Source: Streptococcus sp. F0442 | Lineage (GTDB): Bacteria > Bacillota > Bacilli > Lactobacillales > Streptococcaceae | Assembly: GCF_000314795.2 (NCBI RefSeq) | Contig: NZ_KB373315.1 | Span: 184,501 to 248,500, forward strand | DNA length: 64,000 bases | Reading direction: 5' to 3' | Shown: positions 32,925 to 42,264 of the stretch, one piece after another | How the letters are laid out: each line of letters starts with the position of its first letter | Position numbering within the stretch: position 1 is the stretch's first letter | The notes under the pieces: generated by a model | What the model was told of the DNA's origin: nothing | Seen by the model: only the letters and a program-made list of their open reading frames with translations | Databases searched by the model: none | Made by a program: the position numbers and the translations under genes

Positions 32925-34234
32925 TTAATGATGAACAAAAGAATGATATTGCATGGAAGGAATATACGAAATACAATGTTGGGGATGGTGTAAGAATTGA
33001 TATAAATAATCGGAAAAAAACAATAGGCTATGTTTCTGAAATTTTTGGACAGGCACCAGAAAAAGATATGGTCTCCTCTCTCGAAGACTTAGAAGCACGG
33101 TTGCAAGGAGCCCTAACTGGTTTAAATGGCTACATTGTGACGGATAAAGAAATCACTCAGGAAACCAGACCAGAGGATGTGCAAAAAGTAACCATTTTGT
33201 TTGAGGGCTCGGAAGCAAAATTTGATCAAAATTTCAGGGGAGCTGTAGAAGATTGGGTGCTCACCGATGCTCCAACTGCAATACAAATATCAATGGCCAA
33301 GAGACTTGGGATCAAAACGGGAAAAATTTCCCAGCTTGACGCGGCTTCGAAAGAAGTAAAAGCAGCAATGGATAGATATCCGAATGCGCGTTTCAAATTT
33401 TATGCTCATTCTTTAGGAGGCTTAAATCTCCAAGCTTCACTTGGATCTTTGGAAGATAAGTATTTAAATAGAGTGGATGGGGCTTATATATATGAAGCAC
33501 CCAATCTTTATCCACTTTTAAGCGATGAGGAAAAGAAACAGGTCGATAAGATTAAATATAAAATTTATAATTATATAGACAAGCGAGACATTGTTACATG
33601 GGAACATTCTAAAGAAGGGAACGAGGGTGTTGTTGGGACACTTGTTCGAATTGACAGTAAGGATGTAGGCGATTTAGGAAAACAACATATGTGGGGAGGT
33701 TACGACTACAAGGCTGGCTACTTGAACGTCAAAGAAGAAAGTTTAGATGACTATCGATTAGCTCGAGTAAAGCAGGCGAAAGAACAACTGCAGTTAAAGA
33801 AACAAGCATTGGAATCTTGGAAAAAGAGAGGGCTTTCCGGACGTGATCTCATTTCCATGGACACAATTCAGGCCATAAGAATAGTGGAATCGTTGAAGGA
33901 GTTTGCTCTCATTGCCTCAGACTATATTTTAGCTGTCTGTGATTTCGGTATTGCGGATGTGAAAGGGACTTGGGAGACATTATTAGCCTCTTGCCGTTCA
34001 ACTGTATCCGGAAGCCGATGTAGAGAGAGTGATATCGTCAATGCACTTGCTCAAGTTGGTGCAACAAAAGAAACGATTGAGATCAATCGCATCACAGAAT
34101 TAGAGAAAATTAAAAAAGATACTCTAAAAATAAAGGATAGTATTTTTAGTCTATCAACAGACATAGCGAAAGGGATTGCAACTGTTGCAGCTACAGATAT
34201 TGCTCTAGCAAGCCAACTTCAATTGCAATGGTAA
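32918..34234 (+). CDS. Lipase-like protein with C-terminal helical domain (TslA-like type VII effector candidate)
   Basis: A 438-residue protein with no signal peptide. Residues 1-265 form an alpha/beta-hydrolase of the Mbeg1/lipase type: strand 'KVTILFEGSE' then 'FKFYAHSLGGLNLQAS' with nucleophile Ser165, and later Asp (in 'YIDKRDIVTW') and His (in 'KQHMWGGYDY') that could complete the triad. Residues about 275-438 are almost wholly helical, with 'VKGTWETLLAS' and 'SIFSLSTDIAKGIATVA'. A toxin domain first and helical targeting domain last is the reverse order of LXG toxins, but matches TslA of Staphylococcus aureus. Two small helical genes follow, as for TslA. No T7SS core gene is present in the window. 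Confidence 0.7.
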   Translation: MVINDEQKNDIAWKEYTKYNVGDGVRIDINNRKKTIGYVSEIFGQAPEKDMVSSLEDLEARLQGALTGLNGYIVTDKEITQETRPEDVQKVTILFEGSEAKFDQNFRGAVEDWVLTDAPTAIQISMAKRLGIKTGKISQLDAASKEVKAAMDRYPNARFKFYAHSLGGLNLQASLGSLEDKYLNRVDGAYIYEAPNLYPLLSDEEKKQVDKIKYKIYNYIDKRDIVTWEHSKEGNEGVVGTLVRIDSKDVGDLGKQHMWGGYDYKAGYLNVKEESLDDYRLARVKQAKEQLQLKKQALESWKKRGLSGRDLISMDTIQAIRIVESLKEFALIASDYILAVCDFGIADVKGTWETLLASCRSTVSGSRCRESDIVNALAQVGATKETIEINRITELEKIKKDTLKIKDSIFSLSTDIAKGIATVAATDIALASQLQLQW

Positions 34235-34237
34235 AGA

Positions 34238-34627
34238 ATGGGAAACAACGAGTTTAAATGTATTAATGCGATTAGAAAAGTGGAAGAAGAATGGAATAGG
34301 ACTGAAGAAGAATTGAAAATGGAGATGAAAAAACTGGAAAACAGAATGCATCAGATCCATGACCAGTTCTGCTTTACAAAACAGAACATCGAAATGATGG
34401 AAGAGGAAGTTACATATTTCTCTAAAACGATGGAAAGTACGGACAGTCTATCGGATTATTTTCAGGAATTATCAGATGTTTATGAGGAATTGAATTCGGA
34501 CTACTATGGAGAACTAGCTCATATTGAGGAAATATATCAGCTGAAACAAAAGGAACTACAGCTGGTTTCTGAAAAATATGCCAAGGATATTGCAAGATTG
34601 AGAAAGGAACTGTATGTCGAAAATTGA
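34238..34627 (+). CDS. Small coiled-coil protein (type VII partner candidate)
   Basis: A 129-residue cytosolic protein, almost all charged coiled coil from about 10 to 125 (heptads rich in Glu, Lys, Met and Leu). No signal peptide. It starts three bases after the lipase stop and overlaps the next gene by 14 bp. Size and helical content match the DUF3958/DUF5082-like chaperone-type partners that accompany type VII effectors (TlaA/LapA proteins). Proposed role: pairing with the C-terminal helices of the lipase to make a secretion signal. Confidence 0.65.
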   Translation: MGNNEFKCINAIRKVEEEWNRTEEELKMEMKKLENRMHQIHDQFCFTKQNIEMMEEEVTYFSKTMESTDSLSDYFQELSDVYEELNSDYYGELAHIEEIYQLKQKELQLVSEKYAKDIARLRKELYVEN

Positions 34628-34907
34628 TGTTTTAAATGATCTTACTTATGAAGATAAGCGTTACATGGCGGCTATCATTAGTGTTAGATTTATGGGGAAA
34701 TTTGCATTAACCAAGGGAGCAATTGATCAACAAGGTATAAAAAGTAGAATTTCATCGAGTTTAACAGAACTTGAAAGTTCTCTAGATCAGGTCATTGGAA
34801 GTATTGATAAGGATTTGGCTGGAAAATTTTCAAACTCTGTTAAAGAAGGCGTTGGAAGAAAGAAAGCTGAGTTACATTCTTTGAAAGAGTTTTGCCAGGC
34901 TAAGTAA
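34614..34907 (+). CDS. Small helical protein (TIGR04197/DUF3130-like type VII partner candidate)
   Basis: A 97-residue helical protein ('SSSLTELESSLDQVIGSIDK', 'VGRKKAELHSLKEFCQAK'). About 100 residues with a two-helix pattern resembles WXG100-like and TIGR04197 proteins; the WxG turn is not evident. AAAGGAA precedes ATG 34614. With the previous gene it makes a pair of small partners downstream of the effector, as in the TslA system. Family assignment is by pattern only. Confidence 0.6.
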   Translation: MSKIDVLNDLTYEDKRYMAAIISVRFMGKFALTKGAIDQQGIKSRISSSLTELESSLDQVIGSIDKDLAGKFSNSVKEGVGRKKAELHSLKEFCQAK

Positions 34908-34955
34908 GATCCGTATATTAAAGTAACTTCATTGGTTTCCATCTGCTTCTAAAAG

Positions 34956-34964
34956 TGTTAAAAT
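34956..34964 (+). promoter_or_regulatory. Extended -10 promoter of rsh
   Basis: TGTTAAAAT, 26 bp before the rsh ATG. No well-spaced -35 is evident. Confidence 0.5.
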
Positions 34965-34990
34965 AGTATCCAAGAAACTGGAGAAAACGA

Positions 34991-37210
34991 ATGCCAAAAG
35001 AAGAGAATTTAACTGGGGACCAAGTCGTTGCCCTTACAAAAAAATATTTATCACCTGAGGATGTTGCTTTTGTGCAAAAGGCTTTGGTCTATGCAGTTGA
35101 TTGCCATAGTGGTCAATTCCGTCAGTCTGGTGAACCTTACATCATTCATCCCATTCAAGTGGCAGGAATTCTCGCCAAGCTGAAACTGGATGCTGTAACG
35201 GTGGCCTGTGGTTTTTTGCATGATGTCGTGGAAGATACGAATGCAAGCTTAGATGATTTAGAACGCGAATTTGGTCATGATGTGCGCGTGATTGTCGATG
35301 GGGTGACCAAACTCGGGAAGGTCAAGTACAAGTCCCACGAAGAGCAATTGGCGGAAAACCATCGCAAGATGCTCATGGCCATGTCTCAGGATATCCGTGT
35401 AATCTTGGTTAAACTAGCAGACCGCTTGCATAATATGCGCACCTTGAAGCATTTGCGTAAGGACAAGCAAGAACGCATTTCTCGCGAAACCATGGAGATC
35501 TATGCGCCACTAGCCCATCGTCTCGGGATTTCCAGTGTTAAGTGGGAGCTTGAGGATCTGTCTTTCCGTTATTTGAATGAGACAGAATTCTACAAGATTT
35601 CTCATATGATGAAGGAAAAACGTCGTGAGCGAGAAGAGTTAGTGGAAGAAGTTGTCCACAAGATTGAGACCTATGCAGGGGAACGCCATTTGCATGGAAA
35701 AATTTATGGCCGGCCAAAGCATATCTACTCCATCTACCGCAAGATGCAGGATAAGAAGAAACGCTTTGATGAAATCTATGACTTGATTGCCATCCGCTGT
35801 ATTCTGGATACTCCAAGTGATGTCTATGCCATGCTGGGTTATATCCATGAACTGTGGAAACCGATGCCGGGGCGTTTTAAGGACTATATTGCCAATCGGA
35901 AGGCCAATGGCTACCAGTCCATCCATACGACGGTCTATGGCCCTAAAGGACCGATTGAATTCCAGATCCGTACCAAGGAGATGCACGAGGTTGCCGAATA
36001 CGGGGTTGCCGCTCACTGGGCATACAAAAAAGGGATCAAGGGTCAGGTTAACAGCAAGGAATCTGCCATTGGGATGAACTGGATCAAAGAGATGATGGAG
36101 CTCCAGGACCAGTCAGGTGATGCCAAAGAATTTGTTGAAAATGTAAAAGAAGATATTCTAGCAGAAGAAATTTATGTCTTCACACCAGACGGAACCGTGC
36201 GCTCGCTTCCTAAAGATTCTGGACCGATCGATTTTGCTTATGAGATCCATACCAAGGTTGGAGAAAAAGCCATTGGTGCCAAGGTCAATGGCCGGATGGT
36301 GCCCCTTAATACTAAACTTCGGACTGGGGATCAGGTGGAGATTATCACTAATGCCAATTCCTTTGGTCCGAGTCGTGACTGGCTAACTATTGTCAAGACC
36401 AGCAAGGCGCGTAACAAGATCCGCCAGTTCTTTAAAAATCAAGACAAGGAATTGTCTATTAACCGTGGACGGGAGTTGCTCATGGCCCAATTCCACGAGC
36501 ATGACTTGGTAGCCAATAAGTTCATGGACAAAAAGCACATGGACAAAGTTTTGCAAAAAACCAGCTACAAGACCGAAGAGGCCTTGTTTGCGGCCATCGG
36601 TTTTGGAGAAGTAGGAGCCATTTCTATCTTTAACCGTTTGACGGAAGAAGAACGTCGCGAAGAGGAAAAGGCCAAGGCGCGTGCAGAAGCCGAAGAGCTG
36701 GTCAAAGGTGGCGAAGTCAAGGTTGAAAATAAAAAAGACACCCTAAAGGTCCGCCATGAAGGTGGCGTGGTCATCCAAGGAGCTTCCGGTCTCTTGATCC
36801 GGATTGCCAAGTGTTGTAATCCCGTGCCAGGAGATACAATTGTCGGCTACATTACCAAAGGGCGTGGGGTTGCCATCCACCGTCAAGACTGTATGAACCT
36901 GCGGGCTCAAGACAACTACGAGCAACGCTTGATCGATGTCGAGTGGGAAGACAACAATACGACCAAGGACTACATCGCCCATATCGATATCTACGGCCTC
37001 AACCGTGCAGGCCTTCTCAACGATGTCCTTCAAGTCCTCTCCAATACGGCGAAGATGATCTCAACCGTCAATGCCCAACCAACCAAAGATATGAAATTTG
37101 CCAATATCCACATTTCCTTCGGGATTCCAAACCTATCTATGTTGACAACGGTTGTGGATAAGATTAAGAGTGTGCCGGAGGTATACTCTGTTAAGCGTAC
37201 CAACGGCTAG
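34991..37210 (+). CDS. relA: Bifunctional (p)ppGpp synthetase/hydrolase (RelA/SpoT homologue)
   Basis: A 739-residue Rel protein of usual length. The HD hydrolase domain (about 25-200) has 'HPIQVAGILAKL' and 'CGFLHDVVEDT'. The synthetase domain (about 230-345) has 'RFKDYIANRKANGYQSIHTT'. A TGS domain ('IYVFTPDGTVRSLPKDSGPI') and a C-terminal ACT domain ('IDIYGLNRAGLLNDVLQVL') follow. It makes and removes the stringent alarmone on ribosomes. Both catalytic centres appear intact. It is followed by a tandem repeat and then dtd. Confidence 0.96.
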   Translation: MPKEENLTGDQVVALTKKYLSPEDVAFVQKALVYAVDCHSGQFRQSGEPYIIHPIQVAGILAKLKLDAVTVACGFLHDVVEDTNASLDDLEREFGHDVRVIVDGVTKLGKVKYKSHEEQLAENHRKMLMAMSQDIRVILVKLADRLHNMRTLKHLRKDKQERISRETMEIYAPLAHRLGISSVKWELEDLSFRYLNETEFYKISHMMKEKRREREELVEEVVHKIETYAGERHLHGKIYGRPKHIYSIYRKMQDKKKRFDEIYDLIAIRCILDTPSDVYAMLGYIHELWKPMPGRFKDYIANRKANGYQSIHTTVYGPKGPIEFQIRTKEMHEVAEYGVAAHWAYKKGIKGQVNSKESAIGMNWIKEMMELQDQSGDAKEFVENVKEDILAEEIYVFTPDGTVRSLPKDSGPIDFAYEIHTKVGEKAIGAKVNGRMVPLNTKLRTGDQVEIITNANSFGPSRDWLTIVKTSKARNKIRQFFKNQDKELSINRGRELLMAQFHEHDLVANKFMDKKHMDKVLQKTSYKTEEALFAAIGFGEVGAISIFNRLTEEERREEEKAKARAEAEELVKGGEVKVENKKDTLKVRHEGGVVIQGASGLLIRIAKCCNPVPGDTIVGYITKGRGVAIHRQDCMNLRAQDNYEQRLIDVEWEDNNTTKDYIAHIDIYGLNRAGLLNDVLQVLSNTAKMISTVNAQPTKDMKFANIHISFGIPNLSMLTTVVDKIKSVPEVYSVKRTNG

Positions 37211-37225
37211 TCGGCTGCTCAGTTA

Positions 37226-37542
37226 TCTTTTATTGCTTCGTTAGCTCGCCTCGCCGTACTTCAGTACTGTCTTCGTCTCGCTGCCTTGCTCTAAAAGTAA
37301 CTGAATAGCCTCTGTTTTTCAAGATAGTTGCCTGCTTTTCACTGCCTTGTTTGAAGTCGATGTTCTTTGAAGATTGAGGAGCGTGGTCAGAACTCTTTTA
37401 TTGCTTGGTAGCTCTCCTTGCCGTACTTCAGTGCTGTCTTCGTCTCGCTGCCTTGCCCTAAAAGCAACGGAACAGCCCCTGTTTTTCAAAATAGTTGCCT
37501 GCTTTTCATCGCCTTATTTGAAGTCGATGTTCTTTGAAGCTT
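37226..37542 (+). repeat. Tandem intergenic repeat, two ~150-bp copies
   Basis: Copies at 37226-37375 and 37394-37542 (period ~168 bp) share TCTTTTATTGCTT, GCCGTACTTCAG, GTCTTCGTCTCGCTGCCTTG and TTTGAAGTCGATGTTCTTTG. No ORF or clear terminator is inside. It fills the gap between rsh and dtd. Confidence 0.85.
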
Positions 37543-37581
37543 AGTGGTGAGCCCAATAGATTGTATAAATAGGATAATAAG

Positions 37582-38025
37582 ATGAAATTAGTAATTCAAC
37601 GGGTCAAAAGGGCCTCGGTTTCTATTGACGGTCAAGTTTATAGTCAGATTCAAGAAGGACTTCTTCTCTTGGTGGGAGTGGGTCCTGAGGATGACCAAAA
37701 GGACCTGGAATACGCAGTACGAAAGGTCACGCAAATGCGGATTTTCTCGGATGAAGAAGGGAAGATGAATTTGTCTGTTAAGGATATTCAAGGAGAAATC
37801 CTTTCTGTTTCCCAGTTTACCCTCTTTGCCCAGACAAAAAAAGGCAATCGTCCGGCCTTTATTGGGGCAGCCAATCCAGAGATGGCTAGCCAGCTCTATG
37901 ATGATTTTAATGATTTGTTGGAAAAGGAAGTCCCTGTCAAACGAGGTGTCTTCGCTGCAGATATGGCAATCGAACTCATCAATGATGGCCCGGTGACCAT
38001 CATCCTCGATACGAAAAATCCATAG
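37582..38025 (+). CDS. dtd: D-aminoacyl-tRNA deacylase (DTD)
   Basis: A 147-residue DTD that hydrolyses D-aminoacyl-tRNAs and Gly-tRNA(Ala), keeping translation stereospecific. Signature motifs are 'SVSQFTLFA' (Ser-Gln segment) and 'GPVTIILDT' (Gly-cisPro) with '[11 protein letters not shown]'. It is adjacent to relA as in most Firmicutes, and is closed by a bidirectional hairpin shared with the metalloregulator gene. Confidence 0.95.
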   Translation: MKLVIQRVKRASVSIDGQVYSQIQEGLLLLVGVGPEDDQKDLEYAVRKVTQMRIFSDEEGKMNLSVKDIQGEILSVSQFTLFAQTKKGNRPAFIGAANPEMASQLYDDFNDLLEKEVPVKRGVFAADMAIELINDGPVTIILDTKNP

Positions 38026-38030
38026 AAAGA

Positions 38031-38063
38031 AAAAACATGCCCTTGATTAAAGGGCATGTTTTT
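38031..38063 (+). terminator. Bidirectional terminator between dtd and the metalloregulator
   Basis: AAAAACATGCCCTT (38031-38044) / AAGGGCATGTTTTT (38050-38063), perfect 14-bp stem. The minus-strand gene stop is inside it. Confidence 0.9.
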
Positions 38064-38700
38064 CTATGTAAAGTTGTTGGGCAATCACTTGATTGATAGA
38101 AATCTCTTGCCCGTGGATAGCTAAATGATAGAGGCCAGTGTAATCGTCATAGCCTTTGAAGAGAATGTCATCTCCAATGGTCAGCTGGATTTGATCTAAA
38201 AAATTAAGCAATTCAAAGTTATCTTGGACTCTTTGCAAACGATAGGTTCCCGGTTCGCTGACATCACTCAAACGGTCCTGGTAAGCCTCGATGAGAAGTT
38301 GTCCTTTGGGTGGAATGGTCCCCCCGTGAGGACAGGTCTTAGGACTTCCAAGCATGTGATCAAGCTTGTCAATGAAATGTTCAGAAACGGTATGCTCAAG
38401 AACTTCTGCCTCTTCATGGACTTCTTCAGTTGTATAGTCAAGATTTTCCAGCAGAAATACTTCGATCAAGCGGTGCTTGCGGTAGAGATCAGAGACCAAT
38501 TGCGAGCCTAGATCTGTTAGCAAATACCCACGAGACTTGTCCTTCACCAAGAGCCCCTCTGAGATCATGCGCTTGATCATCTCGGTCACAGCGGGTGGAG
38601 AGACCTGCATGCGACTGGAAATTTCTTTATTACTGATTTTTTCTACTTCTGTGCCAATTTCGTAAATGCACTTGAGGTAATCTTCTTTGTTTGGTGTCAT
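38047..38700 (-). CDS. scaR: DtxR/MntR family manganese-dependent repressor (ScaR/SloR/PsaR type)
   Basis: A 217-residue metalloregulator. It has an N-terminal winged HTH ('NKEISSRMQVSPPAVTEMIK'), a metal-binding and dimerisation domain ('VEVFLL...EVLEHTVSEHFIDKLD' around 70-110), and a C-terminal FeoA/SH3-like domain. It represses the Mn transporter when manganese is replete. Its likely target, a 7-6-7 palindrome, lies at 43021-43040 ahead of the transporter operon 4 kb away. ScaR (S. gordonii) and SloR (S. mutans) are the closest named homologues. Confidence 0.88.
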   Translation of the reverse strand: MTPNKEDYLKCIYEIGTEVEKISNKEISSRMQVSPPAVTEMIKRMISEGLLVKDKSRGYLLTDLGSQLVSDLYRKHRLIEVFLLENLDYTTEEVHEEAEVLEHTVSEHFIDKLDHMLGSPKTCPHGGTIPPKGQLLIEAYQDRLSDVSEPGTYRLQRVQDNFELLNFLDQIQLTIGDDILFKGYDDYTGLYHLAIHGQEISINQVIAQQLYIEKHAL

Positions 38701-38824
38701 GCTTTCCTCTTTTCTTCGCTCACTTCTAGTATATCAAAAAAATCCTCAAAAACGCTAGTGGAGTAATGAGAATTGTCTCAAGCCCCAAAAGATGGTAGTA
38801 TAGTAGCATAGAAAGGACGGCATT

Positions 38825-39850
38825 ATGAACAGACAGGACTTGGCGAGACTAGGGTGGAGGGAGAATAGTTTAGCCTATTTAGAGAAATACTTGCAGGAAT
38901 ACAAAGATGTACAAGCCTACCAAGAACAATACCAGTCTGTCTTTTTCTTTGCCAGTCCTCTGTTTCAAAAAATGTGGTTTCAAGAACTCCAGAATCTGGA
39001 TGAAGCTGTTGCTCAAGACTTGTTGAGGGGAGTTATGAAAATTCTTCTCATGCCAAGTGACTTGTCTGGAGCTTGTGAAGAGACAGCTTTTCTTCTAAGT
39101 AGAATGGCTCCAGCTTGCCCACCTCATTCACCTTTTTGGTCTTCTTTCTCAAGAGTGGTCCAAGTAGCATTTGCTCAGGATCCATTAGCTAGCAAAGAGG
39201 GAGACCAGCTCTTAAAACGCCAGATCCACCAGTTCCGCTATTTGCTCTCTGCCTACCAGGCCCAGTGGATTCGGGAGCATTATGCCAGAGCGGGGCAGAC
39301 GGATGAAGAAGCGCTACAAGCTTACTTGCAGGAGACAAAAGGGATCAAAATCGATGCTTATGCAGCGGCTCGTCTCCACAATAAGGTTTATGTGGATCAA
39401 GACGGCCAACTCGCCTTCCCTTCTCGTGCCCAGGCCCAGTTGAATTTTAAGGTCTTGCTCAACTTTCATACAGAGTATATCCTGGATCAGGGTGGCCAGT
39501 TTCTCAATGAAGTGGATCCATATCAGATTTCTGAAAATGGCATTGTCAATGGAGCCAGTTTCAACTATGGCTTAGCTAGAGGCCATACCCATAAGGACTT
39601 GGATATCGATCCCGTAAAACCGTGGGATCCACCTTTTCGCAAGAAGGTCCTCTATCAGCAAGGTGTTCGCTATCTAGCTCCGAAGAATGACCGCGGAGAG
39701 CAGGGCTATTGGAGTCGGAAGGGAACCTTTGCACAAGGAGGCAAGAGCTACAAGCAACAGGTAGCAAAACGCGTGCGGAGTTTCCTCAGAGGCATCCCAC
39801 GCTTACGCTGGCGGGTTCTCTTACAGAATGGACTCCATCGGATTTTATAG
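38825..39850 (+). CDS. DUF3114 family protein
   Basis: A 341-residue soluble protein. 'LNFHTEYILDQGGQFLNEVD', 'ENGIVNGASFNYG' and 'HKDLDIDPVKPWDP' are the characteristic DUF3114 blocks. The N-terminal ~190 residues are helical and Gln/Ala-rich. The C-terminus is basic ('KRVRSFLRGIPRLRWR'). No function is established. It is convergent with tpx, with a hairpin between them at 39856-39880. Confidence 0.75.
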   Translation: MNRQDLARLGWRENSLAYLEKYLQEYKDVQAYQEQYQSVFFFASPLFQKMWFQELQNLDEAVAQDLLRGVMKILLMPSDLSGACEETAFLLSRMAPACPPHSPFWSSFSRVVQVAFAQDPLASKEGDQLLKRQIHQFRYLLSAYQAQWIREHYARAGQTDEEALQAYLQETKGIKIDAYAAARLHNKVYVDQDGQLAFPSRAQAQLNFKVLLNFHTEYILDQGGQFLNEVDPYQISENGIVNGASFNYGLARGHTHKDLDIDPVKPWDPPFRKKVLYQQGVRYLAPKNDRGEQGYWSRKGTFAQGGKSYKQQVAKRVRSFLRGIPRLRWRVLLQNGLHRIL

Positions 39851-39855
39851 CAATG

Positions 39856-39880
39856 AAAAAGAGGTCGTAGACCTCTTTTT
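39856..39880 (+). terminator. Bidirectional terminator between DUF3114 gene and tpx
   Basis: AAAAAGAGGTC (39856-39866) / GACCTCTTTTT (39870-39880), three-base loop. Confidence 0.85.
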
Positions 39881-39883
39881 CGT

Positions 39884-40378
39884 TTATCCAAGTGCTTTGA
39901 CGGCTTCGATTGCAGCCTCGTAATTGGGCTCACTGTTGATATTGTCTAGGTATTCAACATAAGTGACCTTGTTATCCGCATCTAAGACCAAGACAGCGCG
40001 TGCGAGCAAGTGCCATTCATTGATCAAGAGGCCATAAGCCTTCCCAAAGGAATGGTCGAAGTAGTCTGAGAGCATGATGGCATTTTCGATCCCTTCAGCA
40101 GCACACCATTTGCCTTGAGCGAAAGGAAGGTCGACGGAAACCGTCAAGACCACAGTGTCCTCCATGTCAGAGAGGGCCTGGTTGAAGTGACGTGTTTGAG
40201 TAGAACAGATACCTGTGTCAATGGATGGGATCACACTGAGGACTTTTTTCTTGCCAGCAAAATCAGCCAAAGATTTTTTCTCCAAGTTAGGAGTGGTCAG
40301 TGAAAAATCATGAGCAGTATCGCCAACTTGAAGTTGAGATCCGGTAAAGGTAACAGGGTTTCCTAAAAATGTTGTCAT
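39884..40378 (-). CDS. tpx: Thiol peroxidase Tpx
   Basis: A 164-residue atypical 2-Cys peroxiredoxin. The peroxidatic Cys58 lies in '[15 protein letters not shown]', and 'FSLTTPNL' and '[18 protein letters not shown]' are conserved. It reduces H2O2 and alkyl peroxides with thioredoxin. ATG 40378 follows AAAGGAG; the longer frame to 40432 is not needed. It is the last gene of the manganese transporter locus, where the gene is known as psaD, linking Mn uptake to peroxide defence. Confidence 0.93.
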   Translation of the reverse strand: MTTFLGNPVTFTGSQLQVGDTAHDFSLTTPNLEKKSLADFAGKKKVLSVIPSIDTGICSTQTRHFNQALSDMEDTVVLTVSVDLPFAQGKWCAAEGIENAIMLSDYFDHSFGKAYGLLINEWHLLARAVLVLDADNKVTYVEYLDNINSEPNYEAAIEAVKALG

Positions 40379-40467
40379 AGAAAAGACTCCTTTTTTCTTT
40401 TCATTGTACATCAATGAAGGGGGAAGAGCCACTCATTTGACTGGAAAATCATTTCGAGCTAGGAACC

Positions 40468-41400
40468 TTATTTGTTCAAACCTTCTGCGATTTTCTCTAA
40501 ATTCCATTTCATCATGCTGTAGTAGCTGTCGCCTTCTTCCCCTTCTTTGGCAATCGAGTCAGTAAAGATCTTTGCAAAGATAGGAATATTGGTATCTTTA
40601 GCTACAGTTTTCATAGGTCGTTCATCGACACTGGATTCGACAAAGAGGGACGGTACCTTGGTTTGACGCAATTTCTCCACCAGCGTTTTGATTTGTTCTG
40701 GTGTGCCTTCTTCTTCGGTGTTAATTTCCCAGATATAGGCAGATGGGACGCCGTAGGCTTTTGAAAAATACTTGAAGCAGCCTTCACTGGTTACGATCAT
40801 CTTTTTCTCTTCTGGGATGTTCTTGAATGCTTGCTTGGCTTCTTGGTCTAGCTTACTGAGTTTTTCAGTATAGGCTGCTAGATTTTTTTCGTAGAAGTCC
40901 TTGTTTTTTGGATCTTTTGCGATCAATTGTTTGGCAATATTTTTAGCGTAGATAATTCCATTTTCGAGATTGAGCCAAGCATGAGGGTCTTCTTTTCCAG
41001 CTTGGCTTTGGCCTTCTAGGTAGATGACGTCGACTCCCTCGCTAACTGCGAAATAGTCCTTGTTTTCTACTTTATTGGCATTTTTGACCAATTTAGTAAA
41101 CCAAGCATTGCCACCGGTTTCTAGATTGATCCCGTTGTAAAAGATCAGGTCTGCTTGCGAAGTTTTTTTGACATCTTCTGGCAACGGTTCGTACTCGTGG
41201 GGATCTTGGCCGACAGGGACAATACTGTGGAGCTCGATTTTATCCCCAGCGATATTTTTGGTCATATCTGCGAGGATGGAGTTAGTGGTGACCACTTTCA
41301 ATTTATCGGATGAGGACTTGGAAGAAGAGTCTTTGCTACAAGCCAGTAAACCAAATAAGAGAGCCACAAAGAGGGCTAAGACGGAAGTTAGTTTTTTCAT
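40468..41400 (-). CDS. fimA: Manganese-binding lipoprotein of the FimA/PsaA/ScaA family
   Basis: A 310-residue lipoprotein of the cluster A-I metal-binding family. Lipobox LLAC places the lipid on Cys21. The four metal ligands known in PsaA are present: His68 ('GQDPHEY'), His140 ('EDPHAWL'), Glu206 ('SEGCFK') and Asp281 ('IFTDSIA'). It binds Mn2+ at the cell surface and delivers it to the ABC permease; in S. parasanguinis FimA is also an adhesin. The sequence is close to S. parasanguinis FimA as remembered. It is transcribed with the permease and ATPase genes upstream. Confidence 0.93.
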   Translation of the reverse strand: MKKLTSVLALFVALLFGLLACSKDSSSKSSSDKLKVVTTNSILADMTKNIAGDKIELHSIVPVGQDPHEYEPLPEDVKKTSQADLIFYNGINLETGGNAWFTKLVKNANKVENKDYFAVSEGVDVIYLEGQSQAGKEDPHAWLNLENGIIYAKNIAKQLIAKDPKNKDFYEKNLAAYTEKLSKLDQEAKQAFKNIPEEKKMIVTSEGCFKYFSKAYGVPSAYIWEINTEEEGTPEQIKTLVEKLRQTKVPSLFVESSVDERPMKTVAKDTNIPIFAKIFTDSIAKEGEEGDSYYSMMKWNLEKIAEGLNK

Positions 41401-41424
41401 TTTTTCTCCTTTATGAGATTAATC

Positions 41425-42264
41425 TTAGTACGAAGGGGAATGTCTGTTCTTTCTCTGCTTGGGAGCGATAAAGAAGCTAATGAGAAAGAAGACGGCAGAA
41501 GTGATGACAATACAAGATCCGACAGCGATGTTGAAGCTATAACCAATAAAAAGTCCTAGGATGGATGCAAGAGCACCTAATCCGGATGAAAGGAGCATCA
41601 TGGACCAGAGGCTATTGGCATAGAGATAGGCCGTCGCAGCAGGTGTGATGAGCATGGCGACGATGAGAATGGTCCCGACACTCTGCATAGCAGTGACAGA
41701 AACCAAGGTCAAGAGCACCATGAGAAGGTAGTGATAGACCTTGACCCGAACGCCCATGGATTGAGCGAGGACAGGATCGAAGGAAGTAAGTAGCAAGGGT
41801 CGAAAGAGCAGGCAAATCGCCAGTAAGACAGCCACACCAATACCAATGGTCATCCACATATCCTGGTCTTGAACAGCCAAGATATTCCCAAAGAGGATGT
41901 GGAAAAGGTCGGTGGAACTTTTAGCGACTCCAATCAAGATGACCCCTAAGGCGAGGAAAGAAGAAAAGGTAATCCCAATCGCAGTGTCGCTCTTGATGAT
42001 GGAGTTGCTCTTGATATAGGTGATCAGGATGGAAGCTAAGAGGCCAAAGATGATGGCGCCAATAAAAAAGTTGATACCTAAGATAAAGGACAAAGCCACC
42101 CCTGGAAGGACCGCGTGCGAAATAGCGTCCCCCATGAGAGACAAGCCTCGCAGAATGATGAAACATCCGACCGCACCGGCGACGATCCCGATGGCAATAG
42201 CTGTAATGAGAGCGTTTTGGAGGAAATGAAATTGTTGTAATCCATCGATAAATTCTGCAATCAT
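41425..42264 (-). CDS. Manganese ABC transporter permease
   Basis: A 279-residue membrane protein with eight or nine hydrophobic helices and the ABC-3 family pattern ('[21 protein letters not shown]', 20 residues from about 39). It forms the Mn2+ translocation pore. It overlaps the ATPase stop by 4 bp (ATGA, 42261-42264) and precedes fimA. The second gene of the operon. Confidence 0.92.
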   Translation of the reverse strand: MIAEFIDGLQQFHFLQNALITAIAIGIVAGAVGCFIILRGLSLMGDAISHAVLPGVALSFILGINFFIGAIIFGLLASILITYIKSNSIIKSDTAIGITFSSFLALGVILIGVAKSSTDLFHILFGNILAVQDQDMWMTIGIGVAVLLAICLLFRPLLLTSFDPVLAQSMGVRVKVYHYLLMVLLTLVSVTAMQSVGTILIVAMLITPAATAYLYANSLWSMMLLSSGLGALASILGLFIGYSFNIAVGSCIVITSAVFFLISFFIAPKQRKNRHSPSY

